Source: Promethearchaeota archaeon (lineage in GTDB: Archaea > Asgardarchaeota > Lokiarchaeia > Sigynarchaeales > SOKP01). Taken from it: a DNA stretch of 5,834 bases. The DNA lies in NCBI GenBank assembly GCA_030608765.1, contig JAUWDN010000094.1, forward strand, positions 1 through 5,834. The letters run 5' to 3'. The position numbers and the translations under genes are program-made. This document shows, in pieces, positions 5,220 through 5,834 of this stretch. The stretch's first letter is position 1; the number at the start of each line of letters is the position of its first letter. The notes below the pieces were generated by a model. That model did no database searches. It was not told where the DNA came from and saw nothing but the letters and a program-made list of their open reading frames with translations.

Positions 5220-5834
5220 TTACACATCCTCCATTACTATAAACTTTTTTATTATTTGTAAAGCAAGCATTTTAAAGGCATCATTTATATTTACTCCTAA
5301 TTTAGCAGATGTTTCTATATACGATAACTTTAATTCTTGCGCTAGTGTTTCCCCCTCTTCAGTAGAAACCACTCTATCATTTTCTAAATCTATTTTGTTT
5401 CCAACCAAAATAAGTGAAATGTTAGGAGACGCTTTCTTAATTTCACTGTACCAATTGTTGTTGACATTTTCAAAAGATATTCGATTTGTTACATCATAAA
5501 CTAAAATTCCTGCTTCTGCATTAGCTAAGTACTTTTGTCTAACGCGTTTAAATTGAGCTTGCCCTGCTAAATCCCATATTATAAACTTCACAGTACTTTC
5601 AAGCCCTTCAAATGAACATTTCTTTTTCATAATTGAAGTACCTATCGTAGATTTATAATCAGTGGCAAAATAATCTTCAACATATCTGTGTACCATACTT
5701 GTTTTACCAACTGCGCCATCTCCACCAAGGATTAATTTAAAAGCGTATTCTCCAGATTTTATATTAATTTTTTGAAGTTTATCCACTTTTCGTTGGATGT
5801 GCTTTACATCTTGTTCAGAAATTAATTTTGGAAT
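5220..5834 (-). CDS. Ras/Rab-like small GTPase, 5' end beyond right edge
   Basis: This is a Ras-superfamily GTP-binding switch protein with all five G motifs. Counting from the valine encoded by GTG at 5786, they are: G1 P-loop GGDGAVGKTS (21-30), G2 Thr47 in KSTIGTS, G3 WDLAGQ (71-76) with the catalytic Gln, G4 NKID (130-133), and G5 ETSAK (158-162). The G domain is complete and ends without a C-terminal cysteine, so no lipid anchor of the eukaryotic Rab or Ras kind is seen. Small GTPases of this type are numerous in Asgard archaea. The only in-frame start candidate before the P-loop inside the window is that GTG, which has no ribosome binding site. The frame is open for another 16 codons to the edge with charged helix-like residues (EQDVKHIQRKVDKLQK), so the start, and perhaps an extra N-terminal domain, may lie outside. 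The cellular role is unknown. Confidence 0.9.
   Translation of the reverse strand: MPKLISEQDVKHIQRKVDKLQKINIKSGEYAFKLILGGDGAVGKTSMVHRYVEDYFATDYKSTIGTSIMKKKCSFEGLESTVKFIIWDLAGQAQFKRVRQKYLANAEAGILVYDVTNRISFENVNNNWYSEIKKASPNISLILVGNKIDLENDRVVSTEEGETLAQELKLSYIETSAKLGVNINDAFKMLALQIIKKFIVMEDV
5245..5250 (+). terminator. T-run, possible terminator of tRNA-Thr
   Basis: Six consecutive T residues on the plus strand lie 30 bp past the tRNA-Thr 3' end. They are the first such run downstream. They fall within the 3' end of the GTPase gene on the other strand, where they encode lysines, so they may exist for coding reasons alone. Confidence 0.28.

Noticed and set aside
1..5834. CRISPR arrays, insertion sequences, toxin-antitoxin or defence genes
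   Set aside because: No spaced direct repeats, no transposase motifs and no defence-type proteins were found on either strand; all coding space is taken by housekeeping genes and one GTPase.

Overview
The window looks like chromosomal DNA from an AT-rich archaeon, most likely of the Asgard group (Promethearchaeota). The archaeal call rests on the RNA polymerase pair rpoH-rpoB, an archaeal Cbf5 with a C-terminal PUA domain, and two tRNA genes whose introns sit in textbook archaeal bulge-helix-bulge (BHB) structures. The Asgard call rests mainly on a Ras/Rab-type small GTPase with all five G motifs; it is an inference, since no marker unique to the group is complete here.

Layout, following the minus strand that carries every protein gene. 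The small GTPase (5220-5834) is open through the right edge. A 52-bp gap (5073-5124) separates thiL (minus) from a plus-strand tRNA-Thr(CGT) and appears to be a divergent promoter. thiL (4056-5072) encodes thiamine-monophosphate kinase. After a 152-bp spacer with a hairpin comes tRNA-Lys(TTT) (3800-3903, minus), then cbf5 (2646-3656), an RsmC/MJ0882-like methyltransferase (1993-2631), a 117-bp spacer, rpoH (1618-1875), and the first 524 codons of rpoB (1-1572), which runs off the left edge.

Functionally the core is information processing. cbf5 and the methyltransferase, 14 bp apart, look like an RNA-modification operon that may be transcribed behind tRNA-Lys. rpoH and rpoB start the conserved archaeal RNA polymerase operon. 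thiL and the GTPase are not obviously linked to these.

The most striking content is in the tRNA genes. tRNA-Lys has a 30-nt intron in the T-loop (between positions 59 and 60) with a well-formed BHB. tRNA-Thr has a 19-nt intron at the canonical 37/38 site. Both BHB structures use the same central helix (TTCG/CGAA). The tRNA-Lys gene is also flanked by a perfect 8-bp inverted repeat that would extend its acceptor stem in the precursor. I see no CRISPR array, insertion sequence, phage gene or defence cassette, and no clear new multigene system.
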